DNA of 64,000 bases from Shewanella carassii (GCF_002777975.1 NZ_NGVS01000045.1:20833-84832); one strand, 5' to 3'. Counted from the stretch's first letter, positions 33,199 to 42,230 are shown. Made by a program: numbers and translations. The notes: generated by a model not told the origin, from the letters alone.

Positions 33199-33804
33199 AT
33201 GCAGGCTTTTACTATTCATCAGGGAATTGCGGTGCCATTGGATAGCGCCAATGTGGATACGGATCAGATCATCCCCAAACAGTTTCTATCCAAGGTCACC
33301 AAGGATGGCTTCGGTGTCCATCTTTTTCACGACTGGCGCTATCTGGACGATGCCGGTGAGCTGCCGGATCCTGCCTTTGTGATGAATCAGCCCAGATATC
33401 AGCGAGCCTCCATTTTACTGGCGCGGGAAAACTTCGGTTGTGGTTCCAGCCGTGAACACGCGCCTTGGGCCCTGGCTGATTATGGTTTGCGGGTGATTAT
33501 TGCGCCCAGCTTTGCCGATATCTTTTACGGCAATGCCATCAATAATGGGTTATTGCCGGTGATCCTTGAGGCCGCTGAGGTGCAGCAGTTATTTGAGGAG
33601 GTAACGGCGACCGAAGGCAGTGAAATCAAGGTTGACCTGCAGCAGTGTCAGGTTGTTTCACCCTCCGGGAAACGCTTTGTATTTCAACTGGCTGAATCTG
33701 CCCGTCATAAGCTGCTCAATGGATTGGATGCCATCGGCCTGACTCTGTCCCATGAGCAGGCCATTGCCGATTATGAAGCCGGGCTACCGGGCTGGCGGGC
33801 CTGA
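33199..33804 (+). CDS. leuD: 3-isopropylmalate dehydratase, small subunit
   Basis: The 201-residue swivelling subunit has NVDTDQIIPKQFL, ENFGCGSSREHAPWAL and FADIFYGNAINNGLLPV. Start at 33199 (MQAFTIHQG) lies directly after the leuC stop; a longer frame would overlap leuC by 47 bases and is rejected. Confidence 0.96.
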   Translation: MQAFTIHQGIAVPLDSANVDTDQIIPKQFLSKVTKDGFGVHLFHDWRYLDDAGELPDPAFVMNQPRYQRASILLARENFGCGSSREHAPWALADYGLRVIIAPSFADIFYGNAINNGLLPVILEAAEVQQLFEEVTATEGSEIKVDLQQCQVVSPSGKRFVFQLAESARHKLLNGLDAIGLTLSHEQAIADYEAGLPGWRA

Positions 33805-33836
33805 TCCAATCTGTATTTTCAGCGTACACTTGTACA

Positions 33837-33871
33837 AGAGCGGACCAGTGGCTTGGTAACTGGTCCGCTCT
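33837..33871 (+). terminator. Long hairpin at the end of leuABCD
   Basis: A perfect 13-base stem (AGAGCGGACCAGT / ACTGGTCCGCTCT) with a 9-base loop follows leuD by 32 bases. The tail is only CTTAGG, so it may be a Rho-assisted or mRNA-end-stabilising hairpin rather than a strict intrinsic terminator. Confidence 0.6.
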
Positions 33872-34147
33872 CTTAGGTCTTAGATCGCTTTGTTTATCTA
33901 GGGTGATTCATTTCTTTTGCTTTAAAAACAAATAATTATATGGCCTTGCCATCTTTTGATTGACCATGTGTTTTATATGGCAGTGTTTTGTACTGTTTTT
34001 AATGTCTTACTTAAGTGTACGAGTGTTTTGGCATTGTTTGGGTTATATTTGTAGCCTTTTCATGTGGTTACATTTTTGATTGTTTTATCTGTCAATGCTT
34101 TTCAGCAAACATTAAGGTCATATTTTCGTTGTTTTTCGCAGTTGGAA

Positions 34148-34163
34148 AGTGATTTTTATCACT
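34148..34163. promoter_or_regulatory. Candidate CRP site upstream of fadL
   Basis: AGTGATTTTTATCACT carries the GTGA-N6-TCAC core of CRP sites and is fully symmetric at its outer positions. It lies 151 bases before fadL in a 509-base AT-rich gap (33805-34313) that contains no other gene signal except the leu hairpin. Confidence 0.5.
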
Positions 34164-34313
34164 ATTTAATCTCGATGTGATAATTTTTGTGGTCATTTGT
34201 GCTGTTTTTTGTCTGAGACTTGCAAAGATATTCTGTGTCAGTAAACTGCGCCGCAATAAAATGGAGTGATTACTCTATTTAGAAATTGCTAAATGAATAG
34301 GCAGAGAATAACA

Positions 34314-35666
34314 ATGAAGAAACAACTTATTGCTGTCGCCATTGCGGCCAGCTTTGTGGGTGCAACGACTCAGGTGCAAGCGGCGGGTTTCCAACTGGCG
34401 GAATCTTCCGCGACCGGACTTGGACGAGCCTTCGCCGGTGAAGCGGCCATGGCCGATAACCCAGCGGTTCAGGGACGTAACCCTGCCATGCTTAGCTATC
34501 TTGAAGGTCGGCAGATCTCTGCCGGTGCCATCTATGTGATGCCAGAAGTTGACGCCATGGGGCGGGTGTCATTGACATCACTGTCAGATAAACTGCCATT
34601 CTCTGTAACCATGAATGCCGATGCGCTCGATGTGGCCGATAATGCCGCAGTACCTAACTTCTATTACTCCAATCAGCTCAACGACAGTTGGACCTGGGGT
34701 CTGGCTCTGAACTCCAACTATGGTCTGTCTACCGAACTACCAGCCGCTCACGCCGCCTCTATTTTTGGTAATAAGACAGCCATTACCACAGTAGAGCTGA
34801 ATACCAATATTGCTTACCGCATTGATGAGCACTTCACTGTGGGTGCCGGTCTGCGCGGCGTATATGGTGACGGTGAAATCGGTGCTTCGGTTCCTGGCTG
34901 GATTGAAGGTGTTCGTGCTATCCCTGGCTTGCCTGCAGAGGTGACTTCGCGTCTGCCTGCCGCCGGTACTGAGCTCAAGCATCTGGAAGGCGATGATTTC
35001 GGTTATGGATGGCAGCTGGGTGCGAGCTGGCAGATCAATGCTAATCACCGCCTGGGCATCGCCTATCACAGCCACGTTGAGCTGGATCTGGACGGTCAGG
35101 CGCGCGGCCTGGTCTATACCGGCGGTACTGCCGAGGTTGAAGGCTACTTGCCATTGGAACTGCCGGCATTTGCCGAGCTGGCTTCTTACCATCAGTTGAC
35201 CGACAACTGGGCGATGCACGCCAGTATCAACTGGACCGACTGGAGCGTATTCAACAAGCTGGTGGCGTATTTCCCCGGCGAGCAGAAGCCTGTCGGTGGC
35301 CTGGAATCCGATCTGGTGAAGGAAGAAAACTTCAAAGACAACTGGCGCTTTGCTCTGGGTACCAGCTACCAGCTGAACAACGCATGGTTGCTGCGTGCCG
35401 GTGTGGCTCTGGATAAGACAGCGGTTGACGATGAATACCGTACCATCACTATTCCAGATACCGACCGTCTCTGGTTCAGTGTCGGTGCCGGTTATGCGCC
35501 CAGCAAGAACCTGACAGTGGATCTGGGTCTCACCTATATCCATGCCCACGGTGATGCCCCTATCAACGAGACTCAGGATCTGATGGGCCTGGCTCAGGTT
35601 GCCTTCCAGGGCGATGCCAGCGGCCACGTCTGGTTGGCGGGTCTGCAAGTGACTTACAAGATGTAA
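34314..35666 (+). CDS. fadL: Outer membrane long-chain fatty acid transporter FadL/OmpP1
   Basis: A 450-residue outer-membrane beta-barrel with signal peptide (about 1-23, ending QVQA) and the FadL plug start AGFQLAESSATGLGRAFAGEAA followed by NPA motif (RNPAML). The barrel ends in an aromatic-rich C terminus (VWLAGLQVTYKM). It should carry long-chain fatty acids across the outer membrane. ATG 34314 is preferred over an ATG seven codons earlier because it gives a normal signal peptide; neither has a strong ribosome site. CRP and fatty-acid control are likely. Confidence 0.9.
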   Translation: MKKQLIAVAIAASFVGATTQVQAAGFQLAESSATGLGRAFAGEAAMADNPAVQGRNPAMLSYLEGRQISAGAIYVMPEVDAMGRVSLTSLSDKLPFSVTMNADALDVADNAAVPNFYYSNQLNDSWTWGLALNSNYGLSTELPAAHAASIFGNKTAITTVELNTNIAYRIDEHFTVGAGLRGVYGDGEIGASVPGWIEGVRAIPGLPAEVTSRLPAAGTELKHLEGDDFGYGWQLGASWQINANHRLGIAYHSHVELDLDGQARGLVYTGGTAEVEGYLPLELPAFAELASYHQLTDNWAMHASINWTDWSVFNKLVAYFPGEQKPVGGLESDLVKEENFKDNWRFALGTSYQLNNAWLLRAGVALDKTAVDDEYRTITIPDTDRLWFSVGAGYAPSKNLTVDLGLTYIHAHGDAPINETQDLMGLAQVAFQGDASGHVWLAGLQVTYKM

Positions 35667-35694
35667 TACCATTCCAGCCAAGGAATGAGACAAG

Positions 35695-35718
35695 AGCCCC
35701 GCCGAGCGGGGCTTTTTC
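35695..35718 (+). terminator. Terminator of fadL
   Basis: AGCCCCGC/GCGGGGCT stem with a 3-base loop followed by T4. Confidence 0.85.
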
Positions 35719-35736
35719 ATATCTGGCTAAGTCTGG

Positions 35737-35883
35737 CTCAAGGCGGTGTTAAACTTGGCGCGGCTGCACTCAGGGCTGTTTGATCGCTGGTGGGTGCGAG
35801 TTCAGGCAGTTTAATCGCTGGTAGGAGCGCGCTCAGGGCTGTTTTATACTTGGCGTGGCCAGTCTCAGGGCTTATATTCATGC
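35737..35883. repeat. Degenerate 31-32 bp tandem repeat, about 4.6 copies
   Basis: Units begin at 35737, 35769, 35801, 35832 and 35864 (last partial). Each opens with CTCAGGGCTGTTT-like sequence (variants CTCAAGGCGGTGTT, TTCAGGCAGTTT) and continues with an A/T block and CTTGGCG or GCTGGTGG. Unit lengths are 32, 32, 31 and 32. It fills the gap between the fadL terminator and the NTF2-like gene and ends 27 bases before that ATG. Confidence 0.7.
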
Positions 35884-35910
35884 TATTGCCAACAAAAGAA
35901 TAATAAGCCC

Positions 35911-36381
35911 ATGAAATATCCATTCCTGTTTGCCAGCGCTATCTCACTGATTTCAATGCCGAGTTTGGCCGAATCCGATCCTGTCAGTATGTTTATTCAG
36001 GGGTTCAATGAGCAAAAGATTGAGCTGATGTTGGCGCAAACCACGGAAGAGGTGACTTGGTTTAATGTCAGCATCACCAAGGTTGACCGACAAGCTTCCG
36101 GGCATGCGGAGTTGGGCGCGGCGATGACCGACTATTTTCAAACTCTGCCGGGGGCCAAGGCCAGTATTCTGGGCTCGCTGAGCTCGGGTAACTATGTCAG
36201 CACCCTGGAAAAGGTCAGCTGGCAACAGGATGGCGAGCAACACAGCCAATGTAATATGGGCGTTTATAGCTTGAGAGGCGATAAGATTGCCGCCGTCTGG
36301 TATTACCCGGCGCAGGAGTGTGATATCCCCGAAGCGGAAATCGGCTTACCCCGAGGCGATCAGCCTTGGCAGCAAAATTAA
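35911..36381 (+). CDS. Exported NTF2/SnoaL-like protein
   Basis: A 156-residue protein with a signal peptide (about 1-20, MKYPFLFASAISLISMPSLA) and an NTF2-like fold: DPVSMFIQGFNEQKIELMLA, EEVTWFNV, AAMTDYFQTLPGAKASI, CNMGVYSLRGDKIAAVWYYP. The family holds small-molecule binding and isomerase-like proteins; no active site can be assigned. It sits directly before glpK but has no clear functional link to it. Confidence 0.8.
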   Translation: MKYPFLFASAISLISMPSLAESDPVSMFIQGFNEQKIELMLAQTTEEVTWFNVSITKVDRQASGHAELGAAMTDYFQTLPGAKASILGSLSSGNYVSTLEKVSWQQDGEQHSQCNMGVYSLRGDKIAAVWYYPAQECDIPEAEIGLPRGDQPWQQN

Positions 36382-36407
36382 TTCAGCCAACCCAAGAAAG
36401 CTTTCAC

Positions 36408-37913
36408 GTGCAAAAAAAATATATTATTGCCCTGGATCAGGGCACGACCAGCTCACGGGCGATTATTTTCGATCAGCAGGCCAATATCGTGGCCGTCTCC
36501 CAGCGAGAGTTCAGTCAGCACTACCCGCAACCCGGCTGGGTCGAGCATGATCCCATGGAAATCTGGGCATCCCAGAGTTCGACACTGATAGAAGTCATCG
36601 CCCGCGCCGGGATCCACAGTGACGAAGTGGCAGCCATCGGCATCACCAATCAGCGGGAAACCACTGTCATCTGGGATAAGCTCACAGGTAAGCCAGTTGC
36701 CAACGCCATTGTTTGGCAGTGCCGGCGCAGCAAGGAGATCTGTGAGCAGCTCAAGGCCGAGGGGCTGGAGGACTATGTCCGCGACAATACAGGTTTGTTA
36801 CTGGATCCCTATTTTTCGGCCACCAAGATTAAGTGGCTGCTGGATAATATCGAGGGTGCCCGCGAGCGGGCCGAAAGAGGCGAGTTGCTCTTTGGCACGA
36901 TCGACAGCTGGCTGGTATGGAAGCTGACCGAGGGCAAGGTGCATGTGACCGACCCCACCAATGCGTCGCGCACCATGCTCTACAACATCCATAAACAATG
37001 CTGGGATCAGACCCTGTTACAGGCGCTGGACATCCCTGCTTCGTTGTTGCCCGAGGTCAAGCCGTCGATGGCTGTTTATGGCACAACCCGGATTGCCGGT
37101 GAGGGCAGTGAAATTCTTATCGCCGGTATGGCCGGGGATCAGCAGGCGGCGCTGTTCGGCCAGCTTTGCGTCGAACCCGGCATGGCCAAGAATACCTATG
37201 GCACCGGCTGCTTTTTGTTGATGAACACAGGTGACAAGGCGGTGCGCTCAGAGCATGGGTTGCTGACCACAGTGGCTGTAGGCCCCAAGGGTGAGGTGCA
37301 ATACGCGCTGGAAGGCTCGGTATTTATGGGCGGCGCGACCATACAGTGGCTGAGGGACGAGTTGGGGCTTATTCGTGATGCCCAGGACACAGAGTACTTT
37401 GCCTCCAAGGTAGAAGATACCAATGGGGTTTATCTGGTGCCGGCATTTGTCGGGCTGGGAGCCCCTTACTGGGACGCCAACGCCCGCGGTTCCTTGCAAG
37501 GATTGACTCGCGGCGTAAACCGTAACCACATCATACGTGCGGCGCTGGAATCCATCGCCTATCAGAGCCGGGATCTGCTGGATGCCATGAGTAAAGACAG
37601 CGCGGTTGCACTCAAGCAGCTGAGGGTGGATGGCGGCGCCGTGAGTAACGACTTCCTGATGCAGTTTCAGGCCGATATCACAGATACACAGGTACTGCGG
37701 CCGGCCTTGACCGAAACTACCGCCATGGGAGCGGCATTTTTGGCCGGTCTTGCCTGTGGTTTCTGGGACTCGGTGGAAGATCTTTCTCACCGGAGTGATG
37801 TTGAACGTTGTTTCGAGCCGGCTATGGATGAAGGACGGCGGGAGCTCTATTACCGTGGTTGGCAAAAGGCGGTGGACCGGTGTCGCCACTGGCATGAAAC
37901 CGAGGAACTGTGA
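36408..37913 (+). CDS. glpK: Glycerol kinase
   Basis: A 501-residue FGGY kinase phosphorylating glycerol at the expense of ATP. KYIIALDQGTTSSRAIIFD, PGWVEHDPMEIW, GITNQRETT, GIAGDQQ-like MAGDQQAALFGQ, YGTGCFLLMNTG and RVDGGAVSNDFLMQFQAD match E. coli GlpK closely. The start is GTG 36408 (VQKKYIIALD) with AAGAAAG upstream; a TTG start at 36366 would run back into the preceding gene. No glpF or glpD lies beside it. Confidence 0.95.
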   Translation: MQKKYIIALDQGTTSSRAIIFDQQANIVAVSQREFSQHYPQPGWVEHDPMEIWASQSSTLIEVIARAGIHSDEVAAIGITNQRETTVIWDKLTGKPVANAIVWQCRRSKEICEQLKAEGLEDYVRDNTGLLLDPYFSATKIKWLLDNIEGARERAERGELLFGTIDSWLVWKLTEGKVHVTDPTNASRTMLYNIHKQCWDQTLLQALDIPASLLPEVKPSMAVYGTTRIAGEGSEILIAGMAGDQQAALFGQLCVEPGMAKNTYGTGCFLLMNTGDKAVRSEHGLLTTVAVGPKGEVQYALEGSVFMGGATIQWLRDELGLIRDAQDTEYFASKVEDTNGVYLVPAFVGLGAPYWDANARGSLQGLTRGVNRNHIIRAALESIAYQSRDLLDAMSKDSAVALKQLRVDGGAVSNDFLMQFQADITDTQVLRPALTETTAMGAAFLAGLACGFWDSVEDLSHRSDVERCFEPAMDEGRRELYYRGWQKAVDRCRHWHETEEL

Positions 37914-37944
37914 TGTGCCGGGTGGTTTCTTGTCGGCTGTTATT

Positions 37945-37971
37945 GTCACCCATTGAATAGTGACTCAAAAT
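37945..37971. promoter_or_regulatory. Candidate autoregulatory site upstream of nrtR
   Basis: GTCAC (37945-37949) and GTGAC (37960-37964) form an inverted repeat, and GACTCAAAAT (37962-37971) recurs exactly in the first palindrome-like site before prs (38794-38803). This suggests NrtR also binds before its own gene, but the match is partial. Confidence 0.3.
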
Positions 37972-38002
37972 AGTGCCCCAAAGACACCAAAGTGAGCCCG
38001 CC

Positions 38003-38716
38003 ATGACAGTGACAACCGAAGCCGAATATCTGGCGCAATACAATATCCATGATTATCCGCTGCCGTTGACCAGTGTCGACAGCGTGCTGCTTTGTGTGCG
38101 AGAAGAGCAATTGTGTGTGCTCTTGGTCAAGCGTTCCGGGTTTCCCTGTAAAGGGATGTGGGCATTGCCGGGAGGCTTTATCGATCTGCAGCAGGATCAG
38201 GATATCGATGCTTCGGCCAAGCGCAAACTTAAGCAAAAGACCGGCATAGTGCCCCCCTACCTAGAGCAGTTACAGAGTATAGGCAATGGCCGCCGGGATC
38301 CCAGAGGCTGGTCGGTCACCATCAGCTATTATGCGCTGATGCCTCATCTTGAACCCGTCATGGAAGGGGCTGAAGAGAGCCGCTGGTTCAGCTTGCAGTC
38401 GCTGCCCGAACACTTGGCCTTTGATCACGCCGATATCATAGCCTTGGCACAGGAGCGCTTACGCCAAAAGGCGCTTTACAGCCTGGTGGCGGCTTTTGCC
38501 CTGCCGGAATTGTTTACCCTGGCCGAGTTGCAGCGAGTGCATGAGGCCATTCTGGGTAAGCCACTGCAGAAGAAATCTTTCCGGCGGCGGATAGAGCAGG
38601 CCGGCGTGCTCGCCCCCTGTGGAGAGGGCCGGGTCGAAGTCGGTCGCCCCCCCCAGCTCTACCGGGTATTGCCTGAAGCTGCCGATTATCGCTTTGTACG
38701 CAATCTGGAAGCTTGA
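38003..38716 (+). CDS. nrtR: NrtR-type repressor of NAD salvage (Nudix-winged helix)
   Basis: A 237-residue regulator. Residues about 15-150 are Nudix-like, and about 155-235 a winged helix (LFTLAELQRVHEAILGKPLQKKSFRRRIEQAGVL). The Nudix box is degenerate: GGFIDLQQDQDIDASAKRKLKQKTG has RKL for REL and QKTG for EETG, so hydrolase activity is unlikely and the fold should serve as an ADP-ribose sensor, as known for Shewanella NrtR. The prs-like and nadV genes follow behind NrtR-type palindromes. ATG 38003 preferred over 37973 because GTGAG precedes it. Confidence 0.9.
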   Translation: MTVTTEAEYLAQYNIHDYPLPLTSVDSVLLCVREEQLCVLLVKRSGFPCKGMWALPGGFIDLQQDQDIDASAKRKLKQKTGIVPPYLEQLQSIGNGRRDPRGWSVTISYYALMPHLEPVMEGAEESRWFSLQSLPEHLAFDHADIIALAQERLRQKALYSLVAAFALPELFTLAELQRVHEAILGKPLQKKSFRRRIEQAGVLAPCGEGRVEVGRPPQLYRVLPEAADYRFVRNLEA

Positions 38717-38779
38717 AACTTCATTTGAGCTTCTTTGGTTTACCACTATCTTATCCATTGTTTTAATTCTTCTTTCTAG

Positions 38780-38802
38780 ATAAGTGTCTTATTGACTCAA
38801 AA
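38780..38802. promoter_or_regulatory. Candidate NrtR operator 1 (prs-nadV)
   Basis: ATAAGTGTC, a 5-base centre and GACTCAAAA give an imperfect inverted repeat with the same geometry as the perfect site 55 bases further on. Confidence 0.55.
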
Positions 38803-38834
38803 TAAGCTTGACCGCTCCAGCTCGTTGCTTTAGA

Positions 38835-38857
38835 TTAAGTGTCACTAAGACACTTAA
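38835..38857. promoter_or_regulatory. Candidate NrtR operator 2 (prs-nadV)
   Basis: TTAAGTGTC-ACTAA-GACACTTAA is a perfect 9-base inverted repeat around 5 bases, ending 11 bases before the prs-like start. Occupation by NrtR would block transcription or translation entry. Confidence 0.75.
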
Positions 38858-38868
38858 TGGTGAGCGAT

Positions 38869-39735
38869 ATGGATATCAGTATTGAGCTAGTAAACAAAGA
38901 TGCGACCCGACAGGCTTTGACTGTTGAGCAATGGCAGTTTGCCGGTGGTGAGCAACATGTGCGTCTGGCAGGTTTTGATGGACAACAGCTACAGAGCGCG
39001 ATTATCTGCGCCAGGTTGCAGAGCAGTGATGCCATCATGCAGCTGCTGCTGATCAAAGATGCTTTAGACCGCGCCGCCCCCGGCATTCAGGTTTCACTGC
39101 AACTTCCCTATTTCCCCTATGCCCGCCAAGACAGGGTTTGCGTCGCCGGTGAGGCCTTTTCCGCCGCCGTGATGGCGGGATTGCTGCGAAATGCCGGCTT
39201 CAGCCAGATCCGCTGCTGGGATCTGCACTCGGCGGTCAGTGAGCAACTGCTGGAGGCCGAGCAGGTACATCAGGCGCAGCTGGTTTGTCAGTTTGCGCAA
39301 CTGAAGCAGTGGCTGCAAACCCACCAGGCGGCGCTGCTGGCACCGGACAAGGGCGCCAGCCACAAGATTGCCAAGGTTGCCGATGCGTTGAGTGCCGCCG
39401 GGATTGAGGCCGAAGTGTTTCAGGCCAGTAAACGTCGGGATCCCGTGACGGGTGCCATATTGGCATCCGAGTTGGACGCCGATGTCGCTGGCCGCAGTCT
39501 GCTGATCCTGGATGATATTTGCGACGGTGGCAGAACCTTTATCGAGCTGGCGCGGCTTTTGAAACAAAAAGGCGCCGCCCGAGTGGGACTCTATGTGACC
39601 CATGGCCTATTTTCTCGCGGAATCGAGCCGCTGGAAGGTTTGATTGATGCCGTGTTTACCACAGATTCGCTGCGCCCATTGCATCCGTTTGAGTCGCAAA
39701 TTGTCGAGCTGCACACCTTGAAACTGTTCGAATAA
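38869..39735 (+). CDS. Ribose-phosphate pyrophosphokinase-like protein
   Basis: A 288-residue PRPP synthetase homologue, a little shorter than housekeeping Prs (about 315). The catalytic segments LPYFPYARQDRVCVAGE, CWDLHSAV, LAPDKGASHKI, ASKRRDP and the PRPP loop LLILDDICDGGRTF are present, the last reading DGGRT rather than the usual DTGGT. It probably makes PRPP for the adjacent nicotinamide phosphoribosyltransferase. Start 38869 has GGTGAG upstream; earlier in-frame starts lie inside the operator. Twelve bases separate it from nadV. Confidence 0.87.
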   Translation: MDISIELVNKDATRQALTVEQWQFAGGEQHVRLAGFDGQQLQSAIICARLQSSDAIMQLLLIKDALDRAAPGIQVSLQLPYFPYARQDRVCVAGEAFSAAVMAGLLRNAGFSQIRCWDLHSAVSEQLLEAEQVHQAQLVCQFAQLKQWLQTHQAALLAPDKGASHKIAKVADALSAAGIEAEVFQASKRRDPVTGAILASELDADVAGRSLLILDDICDGGRTFIELARLLKQKGAARVGLYVTHGLFSRGIEPLEGLIDAVFTTDSLRPLHPFESQIVELHTLKLFE

Positions 39736-39747
39736 AAGGAGTTTATT

Positions 39748-41328
39748 ATGAGTATCATCGCCCCCTCAATGCAGAAGGATGTCTACAAAGAGTTTCATGG
39801 TCGCGCCTATCATCCTCAGGTGACCGAGGTGTATGCCAACTTCACTTCCCGCAGCGGCCGCAATGCCAACATAGCAGACAATGACAAAGTCGCCTTTATT
39901 GGACTGCAGTATTTTATCAAGAGCTATTTGATGGAGGAGTGGGACAGTTTCTTTCGTCAGCCCAAGGCGCAGGCCGTGGCCGCCCATAAGCGCATACTCA
40001 GTGCCATGCTGGGGTACAGCGTCGATGTTTCTTATCTGGAAAAACTCCACGACCTTGGGTATTTACCGCTGAGGATCAAGGCGTTGGAAGAGGGCACTCT
40101 GGTGCCTTATCTGGTGCCGCCGTTGACCATAGTCAACACCCATCCGGATTTCCCCTGGCTGACCAACATGATAGAAACTGTGCTCAGTTGTGAAAACTGG
40201 CCGATACAAACCAGTGCCACCACGGCCGTTGCTTACCTGCGTACTTTTAAAGAGTTCGCCGACAAGACAGGCTTGCCCGCCGAGATGGTAGCGTTTCAGG
40301 GGCATGACTTCAGTTTTCGCGGCATGTTCGGTAAGCAGGCCGCCGCCATGAGTGGTTTTGGCCATCTAGCCAGCGGTTTTGTTGGAACCGACACCATTCC
40401 GGCGGTGCTGTTTGCCGAGAAGTACTATGGTGCCGATGTCGATAAGGAGTTGGTCGGCGCCTCAGTGGATGCCACCGAGCACTCGGTGACCTGTTCCTGG
40501 ATCCTCGAAGGGGAGATCGCCTTCTTCCGTTATCTGATGCAGACCCAGTCCCCCAAGGGGATCCTCAGTGTGGTGTCCGATACCTGGGATTTCTGGACTC
40601 TGGTGACGCAATACTTACCTGAACTCAAGCAGGAGATCCTCGAGCGTGACGGCACCCTGGTGATCCGTCCCGACTCCGGCGATCCTGTGACCATTCTCAG
40701 CGGTTATAAGTTGGCGCCTGAATCACTTATTCGCGAATGCAGCCTGGATGAAGCCTTGCAAAAGGCGGCCGATAACGGTTATGAGGCGATAAGTTGGCAT
40801 GGTGAGTTTATCGGTCTGCAGCGCCAAACCCTGATGGCCTGCGAGGTGAAGGGGCTTATCGAGTGCCTGTGGGACATTTTTGGCGGCACCTTGACCGACA
40901 AGGGATACAAGCTATTGGATAGCCATGTGGGTGCCATCTATGGCGATGCCATCACGCTCGAGCGCCAACGACAAATACTGCAGCGTTTGATGGATAAAGG
41001 TTTTGCTTCCAAAGTCGTGTTGGGGATTGGCTCATACAGCTATCAGTATGTCACCCGAGATACCCATGGCTCGGCAGTCAAGGCGACTCACGTGATAAAA
41101 GACGGCGAGCCGCTGGCGATTTTCAAGGCGCCCAAGACAGATAACCAAAAGCGTTCCGCCAAGGGGCTACTGCAGGTGATTATGCAAGACGGGGAGCTGG
41201 TGCTGAGAGACGATGTTTCGGTGACTGAAGAAGCCCAGGGGCTGCTGCAAACTGTTTATGAGGATGGCAAACTGCTTCGCGAAACCAATCTGGCCGAGAT
41301 ACGCCAGCGGGTGGCGGCGCAGCTGTGA
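39748..41328 (+). CDS. nadV: Nicotinamide phosphoribosyltransferase
   Basis: The 526-residue NAMPT-type enzyme couples nicotinamide and PRPP to NMN for NAD salvage. EFHGRAYHPQVTEVYANFTSR, AFQGHDFSFRGM, GTDTIPAV, EHSVTCSW and LVIRPDSGDPV are characteristic of the NadV family. AAAGGAG precedes the ATG. Together with the prs-like gene it forms an NMN-making operon under NrtR. Confidence 0.95.
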   Translation: MSIIAPSMQKDVYKEFHGRAYHPQVTEVYANFTSRSGRNANIADNDKVAFIGLQYFIKSYLMEEWDSFFRQPKAQAVAAHKRILSAMLGYSVDVSYLEKLHDLGYLPLRIKALEEGTLVPYLVPPLTIVNTHPDFPWLTNMIETVLSCENWPIQTSATTAVAYLRTFKEFADKTGLPAEMVAFQGHDFSFRGMFGKQAAAMSGFGHLASGFVGTDTIPAVLFAEKYYGADVDKELVGASVDATEHSVTCSWILEGEIAFFRYLMQTQSPKGILSVVSDTWDFWTLVTQYLPELKQEILERDGTLVIRPDSGDPVTILSGYKLAPESLIRECSLDEALQKAADNGYEAISWHGEFIGLQRQTLMACEVKGLIECLWDIFGGTLTDKGYKLLDSHVGAIYGDAITLERQRQILQRLMDKGFASKVVLGIGSYSYQYVTRDTHGSAVKATHVIKDGEPLAIFKAPKTDNQKRSAKGLLQVIMQDGELVLRDDVSVTEEAQGLLQTVYEDGKLLRETNLAEIRQRVAAQL

Positions 41329-41356
41329 CGCCTTGATTCAATGGCATTCACCGGCA

Positions 41357-41387
41357 GGGTCAGACATCGATATCTATGATCTGACCC
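41357..41387. terminator. Hairpin between nadV and convergent small gene
   Basis: GGGTCAGA/TCTGACCC forms an 8-base stem that can extend inward with one bulge. It overlaps the last codons of the minus-strand gene and lacks a U tract, so its role as terminator of nadV is tentative. Confidence 0.4.
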
Positions 41388-41659
41388 TTGCCCTCTTCTT
41401 GCGCCCTGGACTCATCCCTTTCTTCATCTTCCTGGCGGCGGTTATGTTTACGCCGCTCGCGGGCAAAGCCTTTCTGCTCTTTGCGGCGATCAGCGACTTT
41501 TTCACGCTTGTCTATTTCGGGAGGCAGTTGCGATTGCGGGGCTTCGTGGCTGTCGGGTGCTATGGCGGAGCTGGTTTTGACCTGCTCCACTTCGCGTTTG
41601 GGCTGAAATACCGCCTTGACCGGGCGCGCCAACATGGCGTAAATGCTGTCCAATCCCAT
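41360..41659 (-). CDS. Small charged hypothetical protein
   Basis: A 99-residue protein with a short hydrophobic start (MGLDSIYAMLARPVKAVF) and a highly charged middle and end rich in Arg, Lys and Glu (KREKVADRRKEQKGFARERR then KHNRRQEDEERDESRAQEE). AGGGAA lies six bases before the ATG, supporting translation. I do not recognise a family; a coiled or disordered cytoplasmic protein is likely. It is convergent to nadV and upstream only of a long gap. Confidence 0.6.
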   Translation of the reverse strand: MGLDSIYAMLARPVKAVFQPKREVEQVKTSSAIAPDSHEAPQSQLPPEIDKREKVADRRKEQKGFARERRKHNRRQEDEERDESRAQEEGKGQIIDIDV

Positions 41660-42162
41660 CAGTGTTCCCTATTGCCTATGACCTTACTCGGGTCAAATGT
41701 TTGCCTGTGAGTCTATGTTATATCCATTATCGGCCGCTTTAGACTAAAAATTAGCCTAATTTTATGTTTTGATGTTGCTGCGGTCAGCAAGCTTGAGTGA
41801 AATGCCTGGGCAGGGGATGCGCCTTGTCTGCTAGGCTGGCAATAATAGAAGTAAAATATTGCTTAACATTTTTACATCATTTAAGCCTCTTGTATGACTG
41901 GATCTTGGTTTTGGTGGTTTATCCTGAGCGAGTTTTACACTCATAGAAGTTTGCACTGGATCGCACTCCCATATGCCCGGATCCGGGAAACTTCTCCACA
42001 ATCGTTTCTTTTCACTGTGAAAATCTCCCCTGTCAGTGTTGAATTTTTCCACTGCCGATAGCGATGGCACCACTTTTTGCCACTTGGAATTCGGCTGTTC
42101 AAAAAATGTTGTGACACGCTGCTAACCCGCTTGGCGACTGGCTTTATTCGAGTTTGCATTGC

Positions 42163-42192
42163 TTGACAATCCTTGTTGACTGTCCCTAAACT
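42163..42192 (+). promoter_or_regulatory. Candidate mraZ promoter
   Basis: A perfect TTGACA (42163-42168) is followed after 18 bases by TAAACT. The predicted start point lies just before or within the MraZ boxes. Confidence 0.5.
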
Positions 42193-42200
42193 TAGCATCT

Positions 42201-42230
42201 GTGGGAATTTGTGGATATTTGTGGATCTAT
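42201..42230 (+). promoter_or_regulatory. MraZ boxes: three 10-bp direct repeats
   Basis: GTGGGAATTT, GTGGATATTT and GTGGATCTAT form three contiguous 10-base repeats. Their TGGRN cores are spaced by 5 bases, the pattern bound by the MraZ ring in E. coli, 24 bases before mraZ. Confidence 0.85.

Noticed and set aside
34737..35720. 327-codon minus-strand open frame
   Set aside because: Antisense to fadL; no ribosome site or domain.
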